A stretch of 64,000 nucleotides of DNA from Phymatolithon calcareum (GCA_977006965.1 OZ345365.1:1674001-1738000), one strand, 5' to 3'. Counted from the stretch's first letter, positions 40,442 through 50,517 are shown. Notes: generated by a model not told the origin, from the letters alone. A program made the numbers and translations.

Positions 40442-41452
40442 TCAGTCGTGCGTACTCGCTGACCTCTGCAGTTGGCTCGGAATCTCACACCGCATGCCAG
40501 ACTCCCACTCAACGGCATCACGCGAACCTATCACGGACGTGATGACCGCCACTCCGGGATGGCGCTGCAGAAAGCTCAAAACTTGCACTGCGACTGCCGC
40601 GCTGCGATCAGAATCATCATCATCATCCCCTCGGGCAGCACCACGAGCTGGAATGAACACATCTGGTGTCTTCTCTCCTTTCGCTTCAGCCCAAGATCCC
40701 GGAACAGAGTATGTGCTGAAAATGAGCGCCCCATCGCGCGCACCGACAAACAGTCCTTTATCCCATTCAGTGGGATGAAACGTCTCCATCGACGACCTCG
40801 CCTGGCCCATCGCATGTGGGACAACACTGTTCAACACGTACCCGCCCGCGGCCTTGGTCTCATCTCCTGCATCTAGCCCCTCAACTAGCGAACGACCGTT
40901 GCAGTCGAACTAGGCTCTGGGTGCTCGAGACTCTCGCGCTGTTTACAGTACCGAAGGAGAGCCGACCAGAAGTTCCAATCCATGGCAGTTTTCCTCCTTT
41001 TCTGCGAACTTCACCGGAGCCACAGTCGGACCGTTTTTCCTTTCCACAGCGCATGCTGGACGTTTCGGCATGGTAATTTCTGCCCAGCCTCCTTCCGCAG
41101 CACACTGTGCCAAGCGCTCCCGTTAGCGCCGCTCTTCGCAGCCGCCACCACAACTTCTGCGCTTCTTCCGTTTCCGCTCCGGCACCGCCAGAGCGCCGCC
41201 ACTGCTAGTATCGTCGGTGTCTTGCATGTCCGCGTCCGCAAACGCAAGAAGCTGCTTTCGTTCCCTGTTTTGTGCCGCCCTCTCGGCACAAATCGCCAGC
41301 GCACGCTCATTGTGCTTTATTCCCTTCCGTCTAGTCGGAGGGGGGCGGTGCACCACACAATACCATCTGTGTTCCCCGTTTGAGGAACGATGAACAGTGA
41401 GCAGTTCCCCGTTTGGTGACATGTAATGACCGGTTTGAATATTTACCGACAC
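40442..41452 (-). pseudogene. Unrecognised protein gene, broken or intron-containing
   Basis: From ATG 41452, one and the same minus frame continues to a stop at 40442 with only three interruptions: TAA at 41123, TAA near 40945 and TAG near 40911. The parts are protein-like and GC-rich: GHYMSPNGELLTVHRSS, KRKKRRSCGGGCEERR, then after the stops LVEGLDAGDETKAAGGYVLN and TFHPTEWDKGLFVGARDGAL, ending with a DDDDDS stretch and HPGVAVITSVIG. The last two stops fall inside a 42-nt GT...AG segment (GTACTGTAAACAG ... GCCTAG) whose removal keeps the frame, so a short intron is possible. The first stop has no such explanation. I recognise no domain. Confidence 0.35.
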
Positions 41453-42113
41453 CTCTTGATTGTTTCTTTAATTCGATTTTCTCGATGCTTTGTTGATGAC
41501 CGTTTGATTAGTCACACAGGCAGACCATGGGAGGGAATGTTAAACATACTCCCAAAAGGGTGCTTACATGCGCATACACTCGCCAGCCCCAACGTCCGGC
41601 GCGTTCCTACTTAGTATATCATCTTTCTATCCTTGTCCACTTCCCCCTCTCCCTGGTAGAACATCTAACACTAATTAAAAGCTACAAGCTGATTTGGTGT
41701 GCTGCGAAGGCATTGGCCGGAGCCCGTTCTAACTGTGAATGCATTGGCCGATCACCTAGCATTCTCACCTATCTCTTTTCCCGCGTGACCATCCAGCCGG
41801 TCCATCGTACGAACGGCGGCTCACGCGAGTCGCGAAGCGACCGCTCGACGACAAAGGCAGTCCTCTAAAACGCATCATAAACAGTCGAATTACGAGTTCC
41901 AGTTGAATGGATATTGATCAAGCAGTCGTCCAGAAGACTGGACGTTGTAAGCAGTTGTACAGAAGACTGTTGGTAAACTGTGCTGAGAAGAAACCAATGG
42001 CTGATCTGAATACTGGACGTCGACTGGTCAGTCGAGAGTAATACTACACTACGTGGGGCAGCGTCAACGGGCATTAGATGTGCGCATCGATGGAAGCGCT
42101 AAATCGCTGCAGT
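41453..42113. other. No gene recognised
   Basis: CAGTCGTCCAGAAGACTGG-like words recur at 41930-42040 and loosely at 42655-42800, suggesting a decayed repeat. No coding support. Confidence 0.35.
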
Positions 42114-42536
42114 TCATTGTTGCCTTTCCAATAATAGACGGAGGGAGTTACTGCACTGGAAATAGATAGGAATGGTCACGGAGCTCATTCTCATGTCCGA
42201 ACGGCTTCTTGGCAACAACACGAGTACATCCAGTACCCGCTGGCGAGTCTGCATTAATATATCGGCGGCGGTCATTGAAAGCCGACACGGGAGCAGCACG
42301 ATAGTACAGAGGGTTTGTGGGACGACAACCAAGCTCGAAGCGTTGAACTTGATCACACAGTCGGATGATAGAAACAAAGCGAGGGAAAGCATTCCATCTT
42401 CTGAGAACATATTTATCTTAAAGTCACGAGGCAACTGAGTGTAGAGAGATCGGTTCGCGTAACTTTTAATCCGCCGTCTTGCTCGCGCAAACCCGTAAGG
42501 ACTGCAGTTATCTGGGATCAGGACATGAATGAACAT
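42114..42536 (-). pseudogene. Decayed non-LTR reverse transcriptase fragment, palm region
   Basis: The minus frame reads DFKINMFSEDGM, aligning with SLRLNMFSDDVI of the better RT at 44201-44830 (motif C, normally F/Y-x-DD; here the first Asp is Glu). Downstream LSMTAADI...VLDVLVLLPRSRSDMRM resembles the YLGV...SG segment after the palm. Only this short motif is convincing. Confidence 0.4.
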
Positions 42537-42904
42537 GGAAAATTTACCAGATATATTTTCTTCTTCCCTTAATGGTCAGAAACGCTCAGAACAATGATCG
42601 GCAAAGCATGAGCTATCATCCGTCCTTCAATCTGAGATGGGTCAGCTTCCGAGGTGTAAGCAGTTGGACCAGTGCTATTTTGACGGGTTTTGGCAGTCTT
42701 TCACGGCAAACAGTCCTTACTTCGACTACAGTACGTAAGCAGTTTTGTGGACGACTGGAAAATGACTGGCAGTTGGGCACTTCCAGTCGTCCTGACAACT
42801 TCAATCGACTGCCGTGGAACCTTAATCAGTCAACTATGTCTATCTGTCGCGGTACTGGGGCTTGCTCGCCCTTGTGCAGGATTTCACGGCGCTCCGCCTG
42901 CCCT

Positions 42905-43150
42905 GTTATAATTAAATGGATTTATTGAGAATGTATCATGTGTCCCAACTGGAGGAAAGTCAGAACCTTTCTAGGCATACGCTATTACCATTGAAAATTC
43001 AGCTTCCTTAATCGGAATTACATAGAATCACGACAATGGCTCTAGCCACTTCAATCTCTTCTGCCAGGGTCCATGAAGGATTCTTCGGGATGTTTGAACT
43101 GCCTATGATCCTTGGCTGCCCATTTCTTCAATTAACTTCGATGGTTTTCT
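42905..43150 (+). mobile_element. MULE-related fragment
   Basis: Matches 49680-49930 of the MULE at 49.6-51.2 kb: TTATTGAGAATGTATCATGT then GTCCCAACTGGAGGAAAGTC, TCAATCTCTTCTGCC, GTCCATG..GG.TTCTTC. The termini are not preserved. Confidence 0.55.
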
Positions 43151-44200
43151 CGGAAAATGAACTACAAACCACCTTGCGCAAATAATTCTGTATCTACTAT
43201 CTTTCATCCTCACTGCTTGGTGTAGTATACTATTCTTGGCGAACGTAATTTTCCTGATGTGGTGCTCTTCTTACTGTTCCCATACTTGCCGAAGGCCAGA
43301 TCTATCTTGAAAGTCAGTTGTCGTGTTTGATTCCCGTATACAATCGAGAGATACGAGTTCTAGCTGCCTCTGTGTCTTCGGTTTCCTCCACAATTCTGCT
43401 TCATCTTCGTTATAGCTTCCGGAGAAGGTACTGTCGGCGAAACTCCAATGGCTCTATTTGGCGCAGTTTCATTAGTCTTCTCCAGTGCCGCGCTGCCTAC
43501 TTCCCGAATAGTATCGTTGCAATGTCCTTCTGAATTTCACTGCTGCTTTCGATACACCGATTGTGCCGGGCCTTATATGCGCAGCGTACTCCTATACTGG
43601 CCTGATAAATATTTGAAGAGCCTGATGCTCTTTTCGGTGCTATATCATCTTCTTGTCATGCCTAGATTACTCATGAGCCGTACTTTGGCGCTTGCGCTTT
43701 TGAATCGCTCCAGAAGCTTGTCGTCGCGAATACAGTTCGCGTCAATTATTGTCCCGAGTGTCGAACTAATCTTCTTTGTCCTCGAATTTAATGTCGTGTC
43801 GAACTATGTGAGATGCTGGAAGAGAACAAGAGTAGGAATCCAATGATTACAGCCCAAGAAATAATTCTATTTCTTGCAGTGCATTTCAGTAGTCTATGTT
43901 TAGTGTGTGTGTTGTGATGTTGAAGGACAGCAAGTTCTCTCAATATTTTGGGATGTTCTGGGCAGATAGGAAAGGGTATAAATACCCTTCGCCGGTAGCA
44001 GATTGGGAGAAGGAGGACACAACCAAGAACAACCAACACAACAGATCAGGTCACAGTAAAAGTGATTCATGAAGGACTAAGTCCTAAAATCCTTCGAGTG
44101 CCTCATACCTGTAGGCCCAGAACAGGAACCTTGCAAGAGCGCAAGGGAACGTACCTCTGCTGTCCGTCGACAGGTGGTACCGTTCGGTCAGTCGTGGCGG
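43151..44200. other. No gene supported
   Basis: The minus strand has interrupted protein-like text (e.g. FKSASAKVRLMSNLGM near 43680), possibly an old polyprotein, but no motif can be named. Confidence 0.3.
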
Positions 44201-44830
44201 TCACGTGTCCTTCGACATATCGCCAGGCTCAAGATTAATCTTCAAACCGTGACGTTCCACACCGAGATAATCTGCAGTGCGTCGTTTTTCAACTTCTTCG
44301 TCTGCGAGTATGATGGGTTTTCTGATCCTTCGACATGAGAGAATGTCTGAACATTTTCGGGTCGACCACGTCATTCGATAGACCCGTGCCCATTGGGAGC
44401 ATTCCTGGAGCATTTTCTGTAGTTCTTCTTCGTTCCTCGCCATTGGTATGACGTCGTCCGAAAACATGTTCAGACGAAGGCTCGGGTCAGATTCATTGAG
44501 GCTAATGGCTGTGAATCTTTCTGCCAGAGTATCCATTAGGATGTTGAACAGTGTGGGGCTAATGGGGAAACCATGGGGGACTCCTCGTTCGCTTGTCCCT
44601 TGTGTTCTTCCTCTGTCGTTCATAACAGTGAATTTAGTTATCTGCAGTGAGAAGGAGGCAAGTGATGCAATATTTGCTGATAGCCTGAGGTCGATTTCTC
44701 GCATAAGCTCCTCTCTTGGGACTCGGTCGTATGCTGAGTTTAGGTCAAGCACGGCTTTTGTCCGCCTGTCCTGTCGCTCTTTCTTCGACGCAATTCACGC
44801 GGGTTTTCCTGATGCTCTCTCGCGGGGTTG
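44201..44830 (-). pseudogene. Non-LTR reverse transcriptase palm fragment
   Basis: Reading from about 44830: AVLDLNSAYDRVPREELM (motif A, catalytic Asp in DLNSAYDRV), then RGVPHGFPISPTLFNILMDT (motif B, normally G.PQGSPLSP; here Gln is His and Ser is Phe), SLRLNMFSDDVIPMA (motif C, F-S-D-D) and, further on, TADYLGV. The order and spacing are those of LINE reverse transcriptases. The open frame begins without ATG and ends at 44201 shortly after the thumb. No endonuclease, and no join to the KWEY-type C-terminal domain, so it is a fragment; all three catalytic Asp survive. Confidence 0.75.
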
Positions 44831-44894
44831 TGACCATACCTTGTAAATAATTCATTTTCAATATATTCACAGCTCCCTTTCGCGTGAGAATAGA

Positions 44895-45300
44895 TTATTT
44901 AATCAAGAAAGTCAAATGCATAAGTAATTTATTCATGGAGAGGGTCAAAAGTAAATATGAATTATTGGAATATATTCTCATTCCATTATCGCGCTTGGTG
45001 AGGTGGCCCATGTACTTGACAACGGACTTCGTAGAAAGGTTGGGGTATTTGATGTGCTTTCGAAACGCCTCTTGCTCGACAACGGAAAACGGAAGCAGAG
45101 TCGACACAACAAAATGCACCCAACCATGAGCCGCGACCATTTTAGGTTTGTAGAAGTAAGCCGCCTTGTCACTTGAATTAATCGATGGTGTGCATGTCGA
45201 TGACACGAGCGAAGAGTCGGTTTCCTGAAGATCTTTCAACTCCTCTGGATGCTTGGCTCGCACGTGCGATAACAGATTGGCATATCCACTGCCCTTCTGC
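44895..45300 (-). pseudogene. BED zinc finger / hAT transposase-like remnant, truncated by the DIRS-like element
   Basis: The minus frame entering at 45300 reads QKGSGYANLLSHVRAKHPEE, the second half of a BED finger (Y.NL..H....H), preceded by C-D-E encoded within the adjoining element's repeat. After a linker comes HGWVHFVVSTLLPFSVVEQE then FRKHIKYPNLSTKS, matching the W......LPFS.VE...FR segment that follows BED fingers in hAT-type transposases and their domesticated relatives. The frame ends at 44895. The 5' part is cut off exactly at 45300/45301 by the element to the right. Confidence 0.6.
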
Positions 45301-45464
45301 TCGTCGCAGGTAAGGGGGGAAGATTCCTTTCTTCAATCTAAGCTAAACTGCTTACACACTCAGCCACGCGCATGACCACATCCACTCATAGAGTCCCATG
45401 TAGTATGAGAGCTCTCATAGCGAATGCGTTCGCGTTGGTCTCGGTTCGGCCTTGGTGAATCGGC
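45301..45464. repeat. Split direct repeat B2 (164 bp)
   Basis: Starts TCGTCGCAGGTAAGGGGGGA and ends TTGGTGAATCGGC. Identical to 45730-45893. Its outer end is the element boundary in the BED/hAT remnant. Confidence 0.95.
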
Positions 45465-45577
45465 GGGTTCGAGGCGGTTGTAATTGAGTTTGCTCGAGAA
45501 TTGAGCGTAGTGAAGTGATTTCTCGATGCGTAAAGAGACGAAGTTGAATTGTCGGAAAACAGGGATGGGAGGGCGGG

Positions 45578-45682
45578 ACGCACAAAACCTCCCCCCCAAG
45601 ACTTGGCGGCAATATCCAAATCATTCCACGCCCAAGTCCGAAAATACCGTTCTGCTATGCAAGCTCGCAGAACTCTATATTT
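45578..45682. repeat. Split direct repeat A2 (105 bp)
   Basis: ACGCACAAAACCTCCCCCCC ... GCAGAACTCTATATTT. Matches 49091-49195 with one substitution (C/A). Confidence 0.95.
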
Positions 45683-45729
45683 TCTGATACTTGTTTGTGA
45701 AAAGATTCGTTTTATATGCCAGTCTATAG

Positions 45730-45893
45730 TCGTCGCAGGTAAGGGGGGAAGATTCCTTTCTTCAATCTAAGCTAAACTGCTTACACACTCAGCCACGCGC
45801 ATGACCACATCCACTCATAGAGTCCCATGTAGTATGAGAGCTCTCATAGCGAATGCGTTCGCGTTGGTCTCGGTTCGGCCTTGGTGAATCGGC
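45730..45893. repeat. Split direct repeat B1 (164 bp)
   Basis: Direct copy of 45301-45464, lying immediately downstream (in coding sense) of the recombinase ORF. Confidence 0.95.
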
Positions 45894-45905
45894 TCCGCCA
45901 CCCCT

Positions 45906-46862
45906 TTACTCTGGTGGTGGCGAAACGTTGAAAAGCTTATATCGTTGCGCTAACCGCCGTTCGAAACGACGTCGGAGTTGAGGAGAAATGTTTTGAAGTT
46001 GATGGTGAACCTGATCGGGTTGAAGGTATTGTTGCATAGACTTTGATGACGCCCATCGTCCACGAAGTTGAATTTCATCACGCGTCAGTCGACCGTGCAT
46101 ATGATCCGTGGTTGCGCCACCGTAACGAAGTCCATGTAGTTTTGTATCTCCAATGTCGATGTTGAATGTTTCCAAAATCGGGTTCATTCGTTTTCTTAGT
46201 GTTGCCATTGAGAATCGGAACAGCTTGTTGTCGTTTTGTGTTCCATTCTTCGATCGAATGACCTGCTGTCGTCGAAGTAACTCGGCATTTAGTAGTCCAC
46301 GAACAAACACGGATTGGTTGGTTCCACGTTTGGTTTTTGGTAGCGTCAATACGCCATAGTAATTTTGGTTGGGTCCCTGGGGAGGATCGAGAAAGATGAA
46401 GTCTTGACACCTCGCATTCGAGGCATCTGCAGATCGTAAGTAGCAATCAAATATGACCAATATTGCAGTAGCCATGTCTGGACGGCCTTGTTTTAGGAGT
46501 TCATAGGCGATCGCATTCGCCAATTGTTCGGATATAACTGTACAGGCCTTTACAGGAACATGTTTTGCCCACCCCTCGAGAGAGGCGCGAAGGTCCTGCA
46601 TTTTGCCCCGCAACGTTGGGAAGTACAGCTCAACAGCTAACATTGCATTGACGACTAATTGTCATCCAGCTTTGTTCCGAGTATGATACGTATGAACCGC
46701 GAAGTCCATTAAGTACCCCTCAGTTTTTGATAAATCGGTAAATGAATCAAGCCCTTTTTCCTCCAAGTATTTGATGAAGGCTGCCAGGCCACGGTCGTAT
46801 TGGTTTTTGGTGCTCTTGTCGACTCGGAGAGCTAGTAGCTCATACCGTCCAGGACGGTTCAT
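45906..46862 (-). pseudogene. Tyrosine recombinase of the DIRS-like element, one in-frame TGA
   Basis: From ATG at 46862, 66 residues form the core-binding part (YELLALRVDKSTKNQYDRGL then FIKYLEE). TGA at 46664-46662 follows; the same frame continues QLVVNAM and then 245 residues. In the second part (numbered from the ATG at 46643) the catalytic set is Arg70 (CYLRSADASNAR), His170 and Arg173 (LHGLRYGG), Trp197 (GRW) and Tyr206 (MQQYL), i.e. the full R...HxxR...W...Y set. TGA in place of TGG (Trp) by one substitution would explain the break. The recombinase would integrate circular element DNA. The start overlaps the end region of the upstream ORF by a few bases in another frame. Confidence 0.82.
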
Positions 46863-46870
46863 CAGCGGGT

Positions 46871-48202
46871 TTAGACTCCCTTCTGATATATATGCTCTCT
46901 ATATGTAAGTCTCCGGCCAACGTAAGAGCTGCCACTTGTCTGCAAGATATTCGATCTTCCTTTCTCTTGCGCCCCAATGAACGCCTGATTGTCAACCCCA
47001 GTTACCAACCTTTTTCCAAGGTTCAATTTGTTGCGTAAAAACCACTTAAGACCCCTTGGGTCTTTTATAACATTCTCAGGTGTATCATATTTCATAACAA
47101 GTTCCGGCGGCAGGGCGTCAAGCAGCTCGACGCTTCCTGCCACTCCGTGAGAAGGCAGCGATAATATTGAGGCCTCCATCCAAGTCTTCGTTTGACAACG
47201 CTCAGCTAAATAGGTAGAGCTTTCTGGTGGTACTCTCGTTGTCACCCATCGGTCCGCACGTGACAATAGTTGCCGGCGGAACGCCCGGTCACATGAATCA
47301 CTCACTTGAAAACATATTTCCGATTGACTGGTGGTGAGTTTGTCGTCGAAAAGTAGGGGTACATCCATGCTGGCGACCTGCCCCCTGGAGAGGGCATTGA
47401 GACAGGTTAGTACGTGCGCGGTGGTCGTCAGTATGGCATTTTCCTCACATATTCGTGACCTATGGCGAGGCCCTTTTCCACTCGTCCTGCCATTAATTCC
47501 CCTGATCGGTAGGGGGAATAACTCACGTCGGTCATCGGTAACAAATCTTTTCATTTTTGTTCTACTAATTTTTGCGAGCCCCAGAAGCCCCCTTTTCTTT
47601 GTGTCGGGATTCTTTCCTAGGGGCTTCATGAGCTCACGTTCGAGTCGCGCTGCACGGCGGGCGGCTCGTAATTCTCTCGCAAGATCGGCTACGTTGGGTG
47701 TCGCTTCGCTGCTGTCGCTATCGCTTTCCGCTAGTTGAACTCTCTTTGGTTGACCTCTTTTAGAGTTCTTTTTCTTTCTGTGTCCTCGCGACGGGCCCGG
47801 GTTGGATGGGCCCGCCCTGGTTTTGGGTTTGTTGCGCGTTCGGGTTTTGCAAGAGGGCCCGGCGTTGGATGGCCCTCCTCTAGAATTGGTTAGATTGTTA
47901 GCATCATCGTTACGCGCATCCATTTGGTCCGTGTCATCGTATTCACTTCCACTACTCACAGGTGTCGGTAAATTACCGGCGAGCACGTTAGTAATTACCT
48001 CGCATAAATCGTTAGTATCGCATCGCAGTGGCACAGTGCGCAAAGCACCCAGTTTCGAATTCAAAAACTCAATCATCCCGGCATGGAACTCACGTCCCCG
48101 GTTTTCATAAGTCTTCAAACTCTTTCCTACCACATCTTTAAACTTCGATATATAATCTCCATCGTTTCCCATCCCCGCGAAGAGTTCGATAAACTCTCCC
48201 AA
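46871..48202 (-). CDS. Gag-like ORF1 of the DIRS-like element (443 aa)
   Basis: ATG at 48202, uninterrupted. Residues 1-90 are helical and hydrophobic (MGEFIELFAGMGNDGDYISK). About 95-170 are low-complexity, basic and Gly/Pro/Ser-rich (RTRNKPKTRAGPSNPGPSRG, KKKNSKRG). A charged helix follows (ARELRAARRAARLERELM), then a mixed C-terminal part. No zinc knuckle is visible. Near the end (402-418) VDNQAFIGAQEKGRSN resembles the D-N...(A)...K.(G)RS strand of DIRS-type RNase H, suggesting that an internal deletion fused Gag to the last part of a reverse transcriptase/RNase H polyprotein; this is inference. It probably packages element RNA. Confidence 0.65.
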   Translation of the reverse strand: MGEFIELFAGMGNDGDYISKFKDVVGKSLKTYENRGREFHAGMIEFLNSKLGALRTVPLRCDTNDLCEVITNVLAGNLPTPVSSGSEYDDTDQMDARNDDANNLTNSRGGPSNAGPSCKTRTRNKPKTRAGPSNPGPSRGHRKKKNSKRGQPKRVQLAESDSDSSEATPNVADLARELRAARRAARLERELMKPLGKNPDTKKRGLLGLAKISRTKMKRFVTDDRRELFPLPIRGINGRTSGKGPRHRSRICEENAILTTTAHVLTCLNALSRGQVASMDVPLLFDDKLTTSQSEICFQVSDSCDRAFRRQLLSRADRWVTTRVPPESSTYLAERCQTKTWMEASILSLPSHGVAGSVELLDALPPELVMKYDTPENVIKDPRGLKWFLRNKLNLGKRLVTGVDNQAFIGAQEKGRSNILQTSGSSYVGRRLTYREHIYQKGV

Positions 48203-48321
48203 TAGCAGCCTCTTGCTGCTTCGATTGCTGTAGTTAGCAGGTGAAATTTTCGGAGAGGCGCCTCACCCACGGCATCCCCTCCTAGTCCCATTCCCTAAGG
48301 GACGAGGGCGAGTGTTGTGAA

Positions 48322-48603
48322 CTAACACAGGTGACACTCACAGTCTAAATAGACAACACCGTCAACAGGTAGCAGGTTCAATAACCCATATGCCCACCCA
48401 TCCTCGTAAACGTCGGCGTCCTCGTTAGAGTTCGATTCGAACGTTCCTTGCCAGTGCGATACAGGCCAGTCGACTTCACTAGTTATTACCAGATCCGCCT
48501 CGCACGTCACCATGTCCAACCTCGAGAGAAGGAGTTCCAACACCACTTCCATTGACGAACCAGAACTGATAGCACAGTTAAGATGAGAACTCAAACACTC
48601 CAC
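48322..48603 (-). CDS. Small acidic ORF in the DIRS-like element (93 aa), putative
   Basis: ATG at 48603. Acidic and hydrophobic (MECLSSHLNC; SRLDMVTCEADLVITSEVDW; NSNEDADVYEDGWAYGLLNL), ending LDCECHLC. It lies between A1 and ORF1 on the same strand. No domain recognised; it may be an accessory protein of the element or chance. Confidence 0.35.
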   Translation of the reverse strand: MECLSSHLNCAISSGSSMEVVLELLLSRLDMVTCEADLVITSEVDWPVSHWQGTFESNSNEDADVYEDGWAYGLLNLLPVDGVVYLDCECHLC

Positions 48604-49090
48604 AAATTTATGATCATTTAAAAAGCTGCGCCGTTATGCGTAGAAGAAAACTTAAAGGCCTCCCCGAGGCCAGGTGTCGCTACTAGGGCATGTTGCCAGG
48701 ACACCGCGCTTTACAACTTTGACTAAACGATTCCGATAGGGGTTTACGACTTATGCGAAAAATACCAACGTTATGTGTACATCTCCATCTCCGTACATGT
48801 TCATTGCTCATTGTCTCCGAGAAGTTAAGTATCGGTCGGGTGCCACCCCGTCCGTCATGAGTCTTCATCAGGTGAAATTGTGCAGCTCTTAGACACCCGA
48901 AGGTGCACAGGGGTCGCGACGTGAACGCGGCTACACACGAGACCGGGTCAGTAAACCCTCTTTACTAACACCTGGCCAGAGATCCGTACGTGCACTCCAT
49001 ACTCCTTAGAGACTCACGCCTCCAGGTAAATCAGAATCCATTGTGAGTCTTTCCCCCCACCCTGACTTATCCGCACACGAAGTGTGATTC

Positions 49091-49195
49091 ACGCACAAAA
49101 ACTCCCCCCCAAGACTTGGCGGCAATATCCAAATCATTCCACGCCCAAGTCCGAAAATACCGTTCTGCTATGCAAGCTCGCAGAACTCTATATTT
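49091..49195. repeat. Split direct repeat A1 (105 bp)
   Basis: ACGCACAAAAACTCCCCCCC ... GCAGAACTCTATATTT; copy of 45578-45682. It marks the 5' end (coding sense) of the element. Confidence 0.95.
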
Positions 49196-49555
49196 ATCCA
49201 ACAGATTACAGTTGAATAAATAAATATAAATACATATTCGAATACATTTCAATGTATGAATTATTTTTTACAAGGTATGTTTGTGACTGGTTCCCTGTTC
49301 ACCACTCCACGATTAAGGGTGCCGGTGAAGTTGGGCTGCTCGCGCAATGTGCGCGGTGGTGACTCTCGTCGGTGGTCAAGGTAGTTGTGCGAACGGTAGT
49401 TTTCTTCTGTTGACTTTTCTCTATATCTCCCCTGTCCTGAACGTGCACCAGTGCGCAATGTAAATACTGGCGGTAGCTTCCCTGTAGGCCATTCAGGCCA
49501 GTGCGAAATATTTTCGGGTGGTGCTGCGATTGCAGCCCATATATGATTCTGGTAT
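49196..49555. other. Open minus frame of unknown nature between two elements
   Basis: A minus frame (about 49550-49261, RLCLYQNHIWAAIAAPPENI ... REQPNFTGTLNRG) lies between the DIRS-like and MULE insertions. It could be part of the host or element sequence into which both landed. No domain recognised. Confidence 0.3.
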
Positions 49556-50071
49556 AAACACAATCGAGGAAATTCGCTGCATGGACCGAAAAAGATGGCA
49601 AAATTCGCTAAATCGGCCCCCTTGCAAAAACTACTGCTCGTTATGATTTCAGCTAGACAGCCGCTTATCATTACACGTAATTAAGAGAACTTATTGAGAA
49701 GGTGCCATGTGTCCCAACTTGAGGAAAGTCGGCACGTTTTTAATCGCATTATACTAGCATCGAGAGTTGTCAGTTATCTTATTCAGAATTGCATAATATC
49801 ACGTCAATTGCTCGTTCCACTTCATTCTCTTCGGTAGGGGGTCCATGTGGGCTTCTTCAGGGTTCTACTGAGTGTAACAATTGCCCATGCTCCTTGACTA
49901 GTCAATGACTACCCATATCTTCAATTAGCTTCCTTATTATTACACTACTAATCCGCTACGCAAAGTACTCTGCACCTCGTCGCATTCGACTGCTAAGCTA
50001 ACTCACAACGCTCTCGCCCGAACCGTCTGAACTCATGGAGAAGATGGAGCTCGTGCTAAGGGTGGGTGACT

Positions 50072-50356
50072 TTTTTTTTTTCCTTTCAAGTTTATTTAAA
50101 AGCCCCACAGACTTCCGAAGATATGGGCAAGGCTTCCTCTGGTGCTACCTACCTTTGTGTAGCTCACAAAACGTCCACTAGAATCGCAGACGGGAAAACT
50201 TAGGACTCAAAGTAGTCCTATCTCAGTCCTCTACGGGATTGTTGGTGCTTGGACTCGACCACTTTTTGCCTTGCATTCTGCGGATTAATACAGGCCTTCT
50301 TCGTTCTCCATGCGTTCTATGAGTGTCTTGCTAAATAGTAAGAGCTCATCTAGCGC
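50072..50356 (-). mobile_element. 5'-truncated LINE family B copy nested in the MULE, 15-bp TSD
   Basis: TAAGGGTGGGTGACT occurs at 50057-50071 and 50357-50371. On the minus strand the insert begins with the last coding part of a LINE ORF (ALDELLLFSKTLIERMENEE then GLY and a stop). It continues with about 200 bp of 3' sequence ending GTCTGTGGGGCTTTTAAATA, AACTTG and a poly(A) run. The best example of family B 3' structure in the window. Confidence 0.88.
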
Positions 50357-50517
50357 CTTAAGGGTGGGTGACTGCCCTGGAGCAAACTTTGACGACGTTG
50401 TCAACCTCGTAATCGCCCACAACACGTCTATTGGCAAGGCACATCGATGGGCAAGTTCCTCACGCCTTGCTGCTACAAGAAGCACCAGGAAAATTCCTCT
50501 GAGCTGAGAAGCCGCTT

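Larger units (their letters stand above)
45301..49195 (-). mobile_element. DIRS/PAT-like tyrosine-recombinase element with split direct repeats, lacking reverse transcriptase
   Basis: In coding (minus) orientation the order is A1 (49195-49091), ORFs, B1 (45893-45730), A2 (45682-45578), B2 (45464-45301). A1 and A2 are 105 bp with one mismatch; B1 and B2 are 164 bp and identical as read. This A1-ORFs-B1A2B2 layout is the split-direct-repeat structure of PAT/Ngaro-type members of the DIRS order, which replicate by reverse transcription, circularise and integrate with a tyrosine recombinase. The element encodes a recombinase (broken by one stop), a 443-aa Gag-like ORF and a small ORF, but no reverse transcriptase or methyltransferase. 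High repeat identity indicates recent mobility. Confidence 0.85.

Noticed and set aside
45301-45893. The 164-bp and 105-bp repeats as LTRs
   Set aside because: The copies are split and interleaved (A1 ... B1 A2 B2) and associated with a tyrosine recombinase, not with a DDE integrase; no TG...CA ends or short TSD.
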